Positions 17,488 through 25,627 of a stretch of DNA of 64,000 nucleotides are shown here, piece by piece. The stretch spans positions 62,001-126,000 of the forward strand of contig CBDBDN010000006.1 of NCBI GenBank assembly GCA_965203855.1, given 5' to 3'. The DNA comes from Bin87 sp965203855 (GTDB lineage: Bacteria; Chloroflexota; Dehalococcoidia; Lucifugimonadales; UBA3495). Position numbers and translations under genes: made by a program. Numbering within the stretch: the first letter of the stretch is position 1; each line of letters opens with the position of its first letter. Under the pieces are notes generated by a model. The model saw nothing but the letters and a program-made list of their open reading frames with translations, was not told where the DNA came from and made no database searches.

Positions 17488-17689
17488 GGTGTGTGGTCAT
17501 ATTCCCCATCATTCCGAACCTCCTACCCGTCATTCCGACGCAAACCGGAATCTATGTTTTACGGCTCAATTACCGTAGTAGAAAGTTAGGACGCTGGATT
17601 CCGGCTTACGCCGGAATGACGGTTGTAATGACATCGCAATGACGAAAACATAGGCCGGACTGCGGTAAATCGTAATTTGACTACACGCC
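17488..17689. mobile_element. MITE-like element, copy B
   Basis: About 202 bp between the DUF2520 and P1 peptidase genes. It begins GGTGTGTGGTCATATTCC and ends with the complement of GGCGTGTAGTCAAATTACG, and it contains two palindromic cores plus TTACCGTAGTAGAAAG. It is inverted relative to copy A. No ORF of note. Confidence 0.7.
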
Positions 17690-17715
17690 ATAGGGCTATT
17701 TTCCGAATGACTGCG

Positions 17716-18699
17716 TTATGACTGAATTTCGCTTACTGCCGGAATGCCGGCCAATCCGTCGGCCGCGTACACGGCGTTAATTACGGCCAGGGCCGTGGCC
17801 TGCACGGCGGCGGCAGCTATGGCGGTAAGGTCAAACGGGGCGGGATTTTGCCGGGTCGCGATGCAGAACAGGGTATCGCCGTCGCCGGGCGTATGGCAGG
17901 GGCGAATGGTTAGGGCCATGCCGTCGTGAGCGGTGGACGCTACAAAGTTGGCTTGCATCTTGTCCAATGCCGCATCGGTAGCGATGACGCCGATGGTGGT
18001 GTTGGACATTGCCGGCGTTTCGGTGTCCGGGGTGCGGGCTAGGGCGATTGGCACCGGGTCGGCCATACTGCCGTCGGGCTGGCGGGGGCCGGCCAGCAGC
18101 CGGCCGTCCCGGTGGTCATAGACGCCGCCCCAGGCATTGACGGCCACCGCCGCGCCTACGGAGATGCCGCCAGGCAGTACGCAGCAGGCGGAACCGATGC
18201 CGCCTTTGACGGCAGACTTGGCGCCTTGGCCCTTGGCCACGGTTGCGCCGGTGCCGGCGCCGATGGATCCGGCTGGCAGCGCCGCCGCTGTTGCGGACTG
18301 GCAAGCGGCATAGCCGGCGGCGGCGTCCGGGCGCACTGCGGCGCTGCCGATGCCGAGGTCGTACAGGATTGCGGCCGGGACGATGGGGATGCGGGCGTGG
18401 CGCATCGGGTAGCCGATATTTTGTCCCTCAAGCCATTGCTGTACGCCGCCGGCCGCCGCCAAACCGAAAGCGCTGCCGCCGCTGAGCAGGACGGCGTGTA
18501 CCTGGTCAACGCGTCGGATGGGATCCAGCAGATCGGTTTCGCGGGTGCCGGGGGAACCGCCGCGCACGGCCACGCCGCCGACCGCGCCCGCGCCGCACAG
18601 TATCACGGTGCAGCCGGTGGCCGCATTCCGGTCCGTCCAGTGGCCGGCGGCGATGCCCGGCACGGCGGTGATGGTGGAGTTTGGGGGGATTCCGTTCAC
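17716..18699 (-). CDS. P1 family (S58) aminopeptidase
   Basis: A 327-residue peptidase of the DmpA/P1 group, whose precursors cleave themselves before a serine or similar nucleophile. The conserved AVLLSGGSAFGLAAAGGV block and the later TTIGVIATDAALDKMQANFVA block are present; the latter has the TTIGV region around the self-cleavage site. These enzymes hydrolyse N-terminal L-amino acids or D-amino acid amides. Start is GTG with little ribosome binding site support. Length is normal. Confidence 0.85.
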   Translation of the reverse strand: MNGIPPNSTITAVPGIAAGHWTDRNAATGCTVILCGAGAVGGVAVRGGSPGTRETDLLDPIRRVDQVHAVLLSGGSAFGLAAAGGVQQWLEGQNIGYPMRHARIPIVPAAILYDLGIGSAAVRPDAAAGYAACQSATAAALPAGSIGAGTGATVAKGQGAKSAVKGGIGSACCVLPGGISVGAAVAVNAWGGVYDHRDGRLLAGPRQPDGSMADPVPIALARTPDTETPAMSNTTIGVIATDAALDKMQANFVASTAHDGMALTIRPCHTPGDGDTLFCIATRQNPAPFDLTAIAAAAVQATALAVINAVYAADGLAGIPAVSEIQS

Positions 18700-18728
18700 G
18701 GCTGGTTAGGGCGGCGAGGCGCACAGGC

Positions 18729-18781
18729 TTATTCGCCGGCATTAGGCTTATTCGCCGGCATTGTTTTATTCGCCGGCGTTG
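18729..18781. repeat. Threefold duplication of the sbcD 3' end
   Basis: TTATTCGCCGGCRTT (complement of the last codons N-A-G-E and stop) occurs three times with short spacers, so the 3' end of sbcD is followed by two further copies of its own end. Confidence 0.85.
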
Positions 18782-20016
18782 AGGTTGTGCAGCAGCTGTT
18801 CGGCGCGTTCCAGGATCAGCTGCTGCCTGGCCGGGGCGATGTCTCGGCTTTCCAGGTACATCCGCAGGGCGGCCATGGGCTGCAAGTCGGCGGCGTCGGA
18901 GGGCGCGCGGCGGCGCTGCTGGTCGGTGATGGCGCGGGCAATGCCGGATATAAAATGCGCCGCCGACAACTCTTGACGGAGGTAGGCGTCCTGGATGCGG
19001 GCGGACTGCTCTGCGGACATAGTGAGGCGAACCCGCACAACGGCGCCGTCAACCGGATGGCGCTGTATGGCCCGCGCTGCGAAATCGGCCGGGTTGGGTT
19101 CGCCGTCGGGAATCGTGGCGTCGATGGTTACGAAAGGCCGGGCGGCGACGGGGTGAAAGCGAAAATCGGTCAAACGCTGACCGGGCGGGGCTTTGGGGTC
19201 AAGGTCAATGACGCAGAATCCCTTTTCGTCCGCTTCCTCGGAGAAGTCAACGCGTTGCAGGCTACCGGAGTAGGCTACCATCGGGCCGCCGGCGTCCGGG
19301 GTATGGCGCAGGATCTGATGGCGGTGAATATGGCCCAGCGCGGCATATTCCAGCTGAGAATGGGCGATGGCACTGATGTTCAGGGCATGGTCGTTGCCGA
19401 GCATCATAGAACGCTCGGTGCCAACGGTGGCGCCGTTGACGGTAAGATGGCCGGCCAGGATGGCGGGCAGATCGGCGTCCAGGGAGTTGGCGCTGTGCTG
19501 GATGGCGGCGGTCATCCGCTGTTCCATGGCCTGGCGGATTTGTTCGATGGAGAGGCCGCGGGTTTCGTCGCGGGCCAGCATAGCGCTACGGCTGGGCCAG
19601 GGGACGGCCAGGATTTGGACGGGGCCGGCCGGGGTGTTCACGGCGTAGTTCCGCAGGTTGGCGCCTATGGATACATTGGGGACGTCCAGCGTGGAAAAGA
19701 TTTCCACCGAATTGGCGCGGCTGGAGACGGCGGGCAAGTCGTGGTTGCCGACCAGCAGAAAAGCGGGGATGCCGGCGTTGGAGAGGCGGCGCAGGCGGCG
19801 GGCGAACTCCCGCTGGTGGGTCTGCGACGGGTCGCGGCCTTTGTAGGCGTCGCCGGCCAGCACGACCAGGTCGACGGCATTGGAGCAGGCGAATTCCACC
19901 AGCTCATCCAATGCGGCGAGAAAATCGCCCAGCCGGGTGGAGAGGCCGGTGTTGGGGTCAAGGCGTCCGTAGTTTTCGACGCCGATATGCAGGTCGGAGA
20001 AGTGGAGAATTCGCAT
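18766..20016 (-). CDS. sbcD: Exonuclease SbcD-like (Mre11 family) nuclease
   Basis: The 416-residue sequence begins MRILHFSDLHIG, the metallophosphoesterase motif 1, followed by LAGDAYKGRD, LLVGNHD and GHIHRH. These are the catalytic motifs of SbcD, the nuclease subunit that with SbcC ATPase cuts hairpins and double-strand ends. The start at 20016 fits; a longer frame to 20034 is not supported. The SbcC gene is not next to it, which is unusual: the region upstream is an 800-base gap followed by sucC on the other strand. Confidence 0.85.
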   Translation of the reverse strand: MRILHFSDLHIGVENYGRLDPNTGLSTRLGDFLAALDELVEFACSNAVDLVVLAGDAYKGRDPSQTHQREFARRLRRLSNAGIPAFLLVGNHDLPAVSSRANSVEIFSTLDVPNVSIGANLRNYAVNTPAGPVQILAVPWPSRSAMLARDETRGLSIEQIRQAMEQRMTAAIQHSANSLDADLPAILAGHLTVNGATVGTERSMMLGNDHALNISAIAHSQLEYAALGHIHRHQILRHTPDAGGPMVAYSGSLQRVDFSEEADEKGFCVIDLDPKAPPGQRLTDFRFHPVAARPFVTIDATIPDGEPNPADFAARAIQRHPVDGAVVRVRLTMSAEQSARIQDAYLRQELSAAHFISGIARAITDQQRRRAPSDAADLQPMAALRMYLESRDIAPARQQLILERAEQLLHNLNAGE

Positions 20017-20551
20017 AGCGCGGCCGGGCAGCAAGGGGCGGATGGGGTTACACTATACACCACATCCGGCTGCGCCCGGCAGCGTTTTCAGGGGGTAGTC
20101 CATAAGGCCGTCGCTCTGGCGCAGGGCCGGAATGACGGCTGGGGGCATTGACGCCGATGGGCAGGGGTGGGACGGGATTGGTTCCCGCCCGGCTGCGGCA
20201 GCGGCGTTGGGTTGGTTTTGCTGGGGTGGCGGTGCCTCCGTTGGTACAAGATGGGGGGTTGTCAGGCTGGTGTCAGGCGGTTGATTGAACTTGCTAGCGG
20301 GGTTCGGGTTTCCGAGTTTAGTGGTTTCCAGGTCGGTTTCAGCCCTACGGCCGGAGGTTTTGCGCGTTGCTTTTGACGAGGCTGGCTTTTCGTCCGGGGA
20401 CGGGGCGCTCCGTCTGGCGCCTTGGCAGTACCCGACTCCTTCGGTTAGTTGGACCGTGGGCGAGTAGGGAACGCCGGTGCGACTTGGATGCTGAATGACC
20501 GTAACGACCTGGAAACTGGTGGGCTCGGAGATTGGCTGCCTGACGAATCTG

Positions 20552-20579
20552 ATTATAGCACGGCTGTACGGGTTGGCAA
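20552..20579 (-). promoter_or_regulatory. Sigma70-like promoter, candidate for an RNA gene
   Basis: TTGCCA, 16-base spacer, TATAAT, read on the minus strand. It points into a region without a coding frame. Confidence 0.5.
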
Positions 20580-20610
20580 GAGGGTACTGTCATTGGCGGG
20601 AGGGAAATTT

Positions 20611-20640
20611 TTACACCGATGGACAGGATGGATAGGATGG
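20611..20640. repeat. Dispersed repeat ACACCGATGGACAGGATGGA, copy 1
   Basis: TTACACCGATGGACAGGATGG and neighbours. Related copies at 49551-49576 and 57005-57032; each lies near a palindromic unit. Confidence 0.7.
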
Positions 20641-20679
20641 GGTTTTTTGGCATGGATAAAGGGGATGGACGGGGATATT

Positions 20680-20706
20680 GGATTCCGGCTTGCGCCGGAA
20701 TGACGG
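20680..20706. repeat. Palindromic unit (REP-like)
   Basis: GGATTCCGGCTTGCGCCGGAATGACGG, a perfect palindrome around a TTGCGC centre. Single copies also occur at 49573-49599, 56213-56239 and, degraded, at 57087-57112 and 7099-7123. The MITE-like elements carry the same unit in pairs. Confidence 0.8.
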
Positions 20707-20780
20707 TTTAGGGGGAAGGATGACGGTTTGGGGGGAATGATGGTTGGGGGATGTGGAATGATGGTAGGTAAGGGGGTATG

Positions 20781-20809
20781 TTGACGGGGGGGGATTCGTA
20801 GCGCACAAT
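20781..20809 (+). promoter_or_regulatory. Promoter of sucCD
   Basis: TTGACG, 17-base spacer, CACAAT. Transcription would start about 20816, only a few bases before the sucC ATG, so the message would be nearly leaderless; no ribosome binding site is seen. Confidence 0.5.
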
Positions 20810-20818
20810 AGCGGCGTT

Positions 20819-21979
20819 ATGAAACTGCATGAGCATCAGGCGAAAGCCATTTTTGCGGGCTACGGCATTCCGGTTCCGGAGGGGCGGGTGGCCGATACGG
20901 CCGACGCGGCGGCGGATGCCGTTGCCGGGTTTGGCGGTCGGGGCGTGGTCAAGGCGCAGGTTCATGCCGGCGGGCGGGGGCTGGCCGGCGGCGTCAAGGT
21001 GGTGGGTTCCGCTGCCGAAGCGCGGGAGTTTGCCGGCAGTTTGTTAGGTTCTCGGCTGGTTACGCCGCAGACCGATGCGGCCGGCGTTCCGGTCAACAGC
21101 GTACTGGCAGAAAGGCTGGCCGACATCGCATCCGAAATGTATGTTGCGCTTACGATAGACCGGGAACGGCGCGGGCCGGTGTTCATCGCCAGCGCGGCCG
21201 GCGGCACATCTATTGAGGAGACCGCCGCCAACAACCCGGATGCCATCATTACCGAACCGATTGAGCCGACTTTGGGCCTGATGCCCTATCAATGCCGTCG
21301 GCTGGCGGCGCGGCTGGGGATAGACGGCGCAGCGGCCCGGCCGGCGGCCGGCGTCTTTGACGCTCTGTATCGCGTGTTCACCGAAAACGACTGCACGCTG
21401 GTGGAAGTGAACCCGCTGGTCGTAACCGGCGCGGGCGACATTGTGGCCCTGGACGCGAAAGTGGAGCTGGATGACGACGCGCTGTATCGGCATAACGAGC
21501 TACGGGAGCTGCGAGATCGGAGCCAGGAGGATGCGCTGGAAGCGGCGGCGTCCGATGCGGACATCGCCTATGTGAACCTGGACGGCAAGGTCGGATGCCT
21601 GGTCAACGGGGCGGGGTTGGCGATGGCTACGCTGGATGTGGCCAACGCGGCGGGGGCGGCGCCGGCGAATTTTCTGGATGTGGGCGGCGGCGCATCAGCG
21701 GAAAAGGTGGCTACGGCGGTGGGCATTATCCTGTCCGACCCGAAAGTTGACCGGGTGCTGGTCAACATATTTGGCGGGATTTTGCGCTGCGACATTGCCG
21801 CCCGGGGCATCGTAATGGCCTATGCCGAGCATCAGGCGGAGCAGCCGCTGGTGGTGCGGATGCTGGGGACGAACCTGGCCGAGGGGAAGGAAATTCTGGC
21901 GCAGTCCGGATTGAATGTAACCTTTACGGATACTCTCACCGAGGCGGCGGCGGCCTTGAGCGACGCCGGCAGCCGATAA
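20819..21979 (+). CDS. sucC: Succinyl-CoA ligase (ADP-forming) beta subunit
   Basis: A 386-residue ATP-grasp beta subunit of succinyl-CoA synthetase, which forms ATP or GTP from succinyl-CoA in the TCA cycle. MKLHEHQAKAIFAGYGIPVPEG, KAQVHAGGRG, EVNPLV and the FGGILRCD block are family signatures. Length is normal. No ribosome binding site is visible upstream, and the promoter at 20781-20809 places the start at or near the ATG. sucD follows after 39 bases. Confidence 0.95.
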   Translation: MKLHEHQAKAIFAGYGIPVPEGRVADTADAAADAVAGFGGRGVVKAQVHAGGRGLAGGVKVVGSAAEAREFAGSLLGSRLVTPQTDAAGVPVNSVLAERLADIASEMYVALTIDRERRGPVFIASAAGGTSIEETAANNPDAIITEPIEPTLGLMPYQCRRLAARLGIDGAAARPAAGVFDALYRVFTENDCTLVEVNPLVVTGAGDIVALDAKVELDDDALYRHNELRELRDRSQEDALEAAASDADIAYVNLDGKVGCLVNGAGLAMATLDVANAAGAAPANFLDVGGGASAEKVATAVGIILSDPKVDRVLVNIFGGILRCDIAARGIVMAYAEHQAEQPLVVRMLGTNLAEGKEILAQSGLNVTFTDTLTEAAAALSDAGSR

Positions 21980-22018
21980 CCGATATGGGCGTTTGACTGA
22001 TCTGGGTATCTTGTTGAT

Positions 22019-22912
22019 ATGGGCATTTTACTGAACGAACAGTCTCGCATCCTGGTGCAGGGCATCACGGGGAGAGAGGGCAGTTTTCATGCTAGGGCCT
22101 GCCGGGATTACGGCGCCGCGCTGGTTGCGGGCGTAACCCCCGGACGGGGCGGGCAGCGGTTTGACGATACTATTCCGGTGTTTGACGCGGTAGGGGACGC
22201 CGTGTCCGCTGCTGAGGCCAATGTATCGCTGATTTTCGTGCCGCCGGCATTCGCCGCCGATGCTATTGCCGAGTCGGTTGACGCCGGCGTGCCGCTGGTC
22301 ATCTGCATCACGGAGGGCATTCCGGTGCGGGATATGGTGGGATTGTATCGCTATGTGCAGTCCGGCGGCGCGCGGCTGATTGGCCCGAACTGCCCCGGCG
22401 CCATCAATCCGGGCGCGCGTTGCAAGGCGGGGATAATGCCGGGCGGCATCCATAGGCCGGGCCGCGTTGGGGTAGTTTCCCGCAGCGGCACGCTGACTTA
22501 TGAGGCAGTAGGGCAACTGACCGGGCTGGGCATCGGGCAATCGTCCTGCGTTGGCATCGGGGGGGATCCGATTATCGGCAGCAGTTTCGTGGACATCCTG
22601 CGGCTGTATCAGGATGACCCGGATACCGATATGGTGGTGTTCATCGGCGAAATCGGCGGCACTATGGAGCAGGAGGCTGCGGAGTACATTGGCTCTGCGG
22701 AGTTCACCAAGCCGCTGTGCGCTTTGATAGTGGGGGCTACGGCGCCGCCGGGCCGGCGGATGGGCCACGCCGGGGCGGTCATCACGGGGGAATCGGCCAC
22801 GGCAGCGTCTAAAACACGCGCGCTGGAACGGGCGGGCGCCGTGATTATTCCGACGCCGGCCGATATTGGGGACACGGCGGCGCGGATGATGGCGGAGACG
22901 GGGCTGAGTTAG
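22019..22912 (+). CDS. sucD: Succinyl-CoA ligase alpha subunit
   Basis: A 297-residue alpha subunit. The CoA-binding QGITGREGSFHA, GPNCPGAINPG and the phosphohistidine in RMGHAGAVITG are clear. The gene lies 39 bases after sucC and forms the working enzyme with it. The spacer between them holds two near-copies of GATATGGGC-TT-ACTG, one of which includes the start codon, another case of tandem duplication at a gene boundary. Confidence 0.95.
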   Translation: MGILLNEQSRILVQGITGREGSFHARACRDYGAALVAGVTPGRGGQRFDDTIPVFDAVGDAVSAAEANVSLIFVPPAFAADAIAESVDAGVPLVICITEGIPVRDMVGLYRYVQSGGARLIGPNCPGAINPGARCKAGIMPGGIHRPGRVGVVSRSGTLTYEAVGQLTGLGIGQSSCVGIGGDPIIGSSFVDILRLYQDDPDTDMVVFIGEIGGTMEQEAAEYIGSAEFTKPLCALIVGATAPPGRRMGHAGAVITGESATAASKTRALERAGAVIIPTPADIGDTAARMMAETGLS

Positions 22913-22965
22913 GCTAGTCAATCTGGCAAGGCGGGGCGTTTAGCACTCGCATACTCCTAGCCTGG

Positions 22966-23150
22966 GGCGTGTAGTCAAATTAGGATTTACCGCAGTCCGG
23001 CGTTTGTTTTCGTCATTGCGATGCCATTACAGCCGTCATTCCGATCCCCTTAAATCGTCATTCCGGCTTGCGCCGGAATCCAGCGGCGTAACTTTCTGCT
23101 ACGGTAATGGAGCCGCTAAGCATAGATTCCGGCTTTCGCCGGAATGACGT
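22966..23150. mobile_element. MITE-like element, copy C
   Basis: Begins GGCGTGTAGTCAAATTAGG like copy A, followed by ATTTACCGCAGTCCGGCG and two palindromic cores. The right end is degraded into further GGAATGACG units before the next gene, so the right boundary is uncertain. Confidence 0.65.
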
Positions 23151-23195
23151 TGAATCCGGGGAATGACGACGAATTCGGGGAACGACGGCTGTGGC

Positions 23196-23966
23196 CTACC
23201 GCCCTTGCCCCCGCTCCAGGTAATCTTGCGCCGAGCCCAGTCCCTCCAGCGCCAGGCCGTAGCCCAGCAGGTCGTGCAGTTCCTGCTTGAGGCGGTGCGT
23301 CAGCAGGACGCGGGAATAGCGCAGCACCAGGCGCGGCTGCTGCGCCAGTTGACGGGCCAGTTCCCAAGCGCGGGGCAGCAGTTCGTCGGACGGCAGCACT
23401 TCGCCTACCAAGCCCAGCTCCTGCGCCTTGGCGGCGTCCAGCATCTGCCCGGTCAGCAGGAAATAGCGGCCCCGGTTGACGCCCAGCAGCAGCGGGTAGA
23501 TGATGTGCATACCGTCGCCGGGCGTCAGTCCACTCATAAAATGGCCGGAATCCTGGAAAGTGGTATGCGGCGCGGCCAGCACGATGTCGCTGAGCAGGGG
23601 CAGTTCGGAATGGCGCAGGGCCGGCCCGTTGACGGCGGCAATAACGGGAACCTCAATGTTCAGTAGGTTGCCCAGCAGATGCTTGCCTTCCCAATAGGTA
23701 GCGTCCCACTGCTCCGGCGTGCGGCGCGGCACGGTGGCGCTACTGCCGGCCGGGCCGGTAAAGCCGTTGCCGGCCCCGGTCATTATGATAACTTTGGTGT
23801 CCGGGTCGGCGCCGACGGTATGGAACACTTCCGGCAGTTCGGTGTGCGGGCCGGCGCCCCATTGCAGGGTATCGCCGTCGCTGTGCAGCGTCATTTGCAG
23901 GATGCCGTCCTCACGCTCCAAACGGGCGTACCGAAAGCGGTCGCGGTATTCCTCAAAACGGGCCAT
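23196..23966 (-). CDS. Enoyl-CoA hydratase/isomerase family protein
   Basis: A 256-residue crotonase-fold protein (GILQMTLHSDG, VIIMTGAGNGFTG, NIEVPVIAAVNGPA). The usual glutamate of the first catalytic position is not obvious: the segment that aligns reads ALRHSELPLLSDI, so activity may differ from true hydratases. AGGAGC before the ATG at 23966 supports the start; an upstream extension reads into a tandem repeat. Confidence 0.8.
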   Translation of the reverse strand: MARFEEYRDRFRYARLEREDGILQMTLHSDGDTLQWGAGPHTELPEVFHTVGADPDTKVIIMTGAGNGFTGPAGSSATVPRRTPEQWDATYWEGKHLLGNLLNIEVPVIAAVNGPALRHSELPLLSDIVLAAPHTTFQDSGHFMSGLTPGDGMHIIYPLLLGVNRGRYFLLTGQMLDAAKAQELGLVGEVLPSDELLPRAWELARQLAQQPRLVLRYSRVLLTHRLKQELHDLLGYGLALEGLGSAQDYLERGQGR

Positions 23967-23980
23967 CTTGACTTGCTCCT

Positions 23981-24037
23981 TTTCAATCGGTCTGCCATCT
24001 TTCAATCGGTCTGCCATCTTTCAATCGGGCTGCCATC
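23981..24037. repeat. Tandem 19-bp repeat, 3 copies
   Basis: The unit TTTCAATCGGTCTGCCATC is present three times, the third with one change, directly upstream of the enoyl-CoA hydratase-like gene. The rest of the gap to 24273 shows nothing else I can support. Confidence 0.9.
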
Positions 24038-24273
24038 CAGTATAATCAAATCGGGACGCCGGCGGCGGACTTTGGCTAGGCTTTGCTGCGGACTTTGGCA
24101 GGGCTTTGCTATTGAAAAGAGCGAGATTGCCGGCGGCAGTGTAATGGCTAACTTTATGATAAACGGCGGCATACTGGCGACGGCGGACGCCGCAGCGCGC
24201 GACTGCGTCCGGCCGGTTGCCGGCATTCCGGCGCCCCGTTTCGTTTGTCCGCATTAATTAGCGGCGGTTTCCG

Positions 24274-25368
24274 GTGGCCGAATACGCGCTGCTGACTGAT
24301 GCCCGGGAGTTTTACGCCGCCATCGCGCCGGCCATCCGGCAAGCGCGGCGCCGGGTGTTCATCCAGGTGATGACCTTTGAGATGGATGGCGTGGGGCGTC
24401 ATTTCTGGGAGCTGCTGGCGCAGTCGCCGGCACCGGAAAAAATCCTGTGCGTGGACGCCTTTTCCCGCGCCAAAATCAGCGACGACCTCGCCGTGGGCCA
24501 ACGCTATCCGGCCGACGCCGCATTCCGCCGGGAAGTACGCGACACCCGCCGCCTGCTGCGAAACGGAATGCGGGACGGCGTCCGTATCGTCGTTACCAAC
24601 CCCCTGGGCCCGTTCTGGTGGCGCTATCCCCATCGCAATCACAAAAAGCTGATGATAGTTGACGACCGCGCCTTTCTGGGCGGCATCAATTTCAGCGACC
24701 ACAACTTTGCGTGGGGGGATTTGATGCTGCAAACCGATTGCCCGCCGTTGGTAACGGCATTGGCGCAGGATTTTGGGGCAACTATCGCCGGCGTCAATCA
24801 AAGCGCCGTGCGGGAACTGCCGGCCGGCAACCGGCTTTATCTGCTGGACGGACGCCGCAGCCGCGCCGAATTCGCCGCCCTTTTTGACGAAATCACCGCC
24901 GCCAATAAGTCTATTGACATCATATCGCCCTATTTGTCCGGCCCGCTGCTGGAACGGCTGGCCGCCCTGGCCGCATCCGTTCCGGTACGCATCATTACGC
25001 CGGCGGACAACAACAAGCCGGTGATGCAGCAGGGGCTGTTTCGGGCCGCCGGCGCCGTTGCTAACCTGGAAATCCTGCTGCACGGCCCCGGTATGTCGCA
25101 TCTGAAAGCGGCCCTGATTGACGACTCCCGGCTGCTTTTGGGGAGCTACAACTTTGACTTGCTGGGCTGTGAGCTGCAACAGGAAGTGATGCTGTCCAGC
25201 GGCGATGCCGGATTAGTCGCAGAGTTTCGCCGCCGCATCCTGTCGCCATTGCTGGCGTCCGCCGTTCCCGCAGCGGAACCGCCGCCGGCCAAGTTCTACC
25301 ATCGCAGCGGGATCTGGCTGCATCTGCTGCGGCAGTACATTAATCTGCTGGGCCGGTTGGATGGATGA
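24274..25368 (+). CDS. Phospholipase D-like (cardiolipin synthase type) protein
   Basis: A 364-residue protein with two HxKxxxxD motifs: NHKKLMIVDDRAFLGGINF and SHLKAALIDDSRLLLGSYNF. This is the PLD/cardiolipin synthase catalytic pair. The classical membrane-spanning N-terminus of Cls is absent, so it could be a soluble or peripheral enzyme acting on phospholipids or DNA. The start is GTG. Its last codons (LLGRLDG) are repeated just after the stop codon at about 25391-25425. Confidence 0.85.
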   Translation: MAEYALLTDAREFYAAIAPAIRQARRRVFIQVMTFEMDGVGRHFWELLAQSPAPEKILCVDAFSRAKISDDLAVGQRYPADAAFRREVRDTRRLLRNGMRDGVRIVVTNPLGPFWWRYPHRNHKKLMIVDDRAFLGGINFSDHNFAWGDLMLQTDCPPLVTALAQDFGATIAGVNQSAVRELPAGNRLYLLDGRRSRAEFAALFDEITAANKSIDIISPYLSGPLLERLAALAASVPVRIITPADNNKPVMQQGLFRAAGAVANLEILLHGPGMSHLKAALIDDSRLLLGSYNFDLLGCELQQEVMLSSGDAGLVAEFRRRILSPLLASAVPAAEPPPAKFYHRSGIWLHLLRQYINLLGRLDG

Positions 25369-25433
25369 AAGCGGGTAAGCAGTAGATCAGGCTGCTGGGC
25401 CGGCTGGACGGGTGAAAGCGGGTAAATAGAAAC

Positions 25434-25462
25434 GGGGCCAACCCCCAATTCGGGGCGGCCCC
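25434..25462 (-). terminator. Terminator of tRNA-Gly
   Basis: On the minus strand GGGGCCGCCCC pairs with GGGGGTTGGCCCC around an AATT loop, followed by TTTCTATTT. It lies 15 bases after the tRNA 3' end. Confidence 0.6.
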
Positions 25463-25477
25463 ATCGGATGAACGAAA

Positions 25478-25552
25478 TGGAGCGGAAGACGGGATTCGAA
25501 CCCGCGACCTTCTCCTTGGCAAGGAGACGCTCTACCACTGAGCCACTTCCGC
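25478..25552 (-). tRNA. tRNA-Gly (anticodon GCC)
   Basis: A full cloverleaf on the minus strand. The acceptor GCGGAAG pairs with CTTCCGC, the D arm contains GGCTCAGTGGTAGAGC, the anticodon loop reads CTTGCCAAG, and the T arm has GGGTTCGAATCCC. The discriminator base T is followed by an encoded CCA. Length 75 with CCA. Confidence 0.97.
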
Positions 25553-25627
25553 TAACCGGCAACCATAAGTTAGCACATCCCCAAGCAAGTTGTAAAGGGG
25601 TTAATCCGGGCCAAAATTGCCGCCGTT

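Larger units (their letters stand above)
20017..20818. other. 800-bp intergenic region, possible non-coding RNA
   Basis: No convincing protein gene is seen. On the minus strand a promoter-like pair (TTGCCA at 20579-20574, TATAAT at 20557-20552, spacer 16) would start transcription near 20546. The following few hundred bases are rich in short inverted pieces and lack codon signal, which suggests an RNA. I do not find the hallmark motifs of RNase P, tmRNA or SRP RNA. The right part (20600-20800) has dispersed repeats. Confidence 0.4.

Noticed and set aside
18112..20151. 679-codon frame on the plus strand
   Set aside because: It lies antisense across the P1 peptidase and sbcD genes, both of which show clear catalytic motifs. 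High GC makes such long shadow frames.
20200..20550. RNase P, tmRNA or SRP RNA in the intergenic gap
   Set aside because: The universal motifs of each (for example the GGAAAGTCC of RNase P, the tRNA-like ends of tmRNA, the GGAAGGAAGCAGC loop of SRP) were not found.
24144..24257. 37-codon frame on the plus strand
   Set aside because: No ribosome binding site, no motif, and too short to support.
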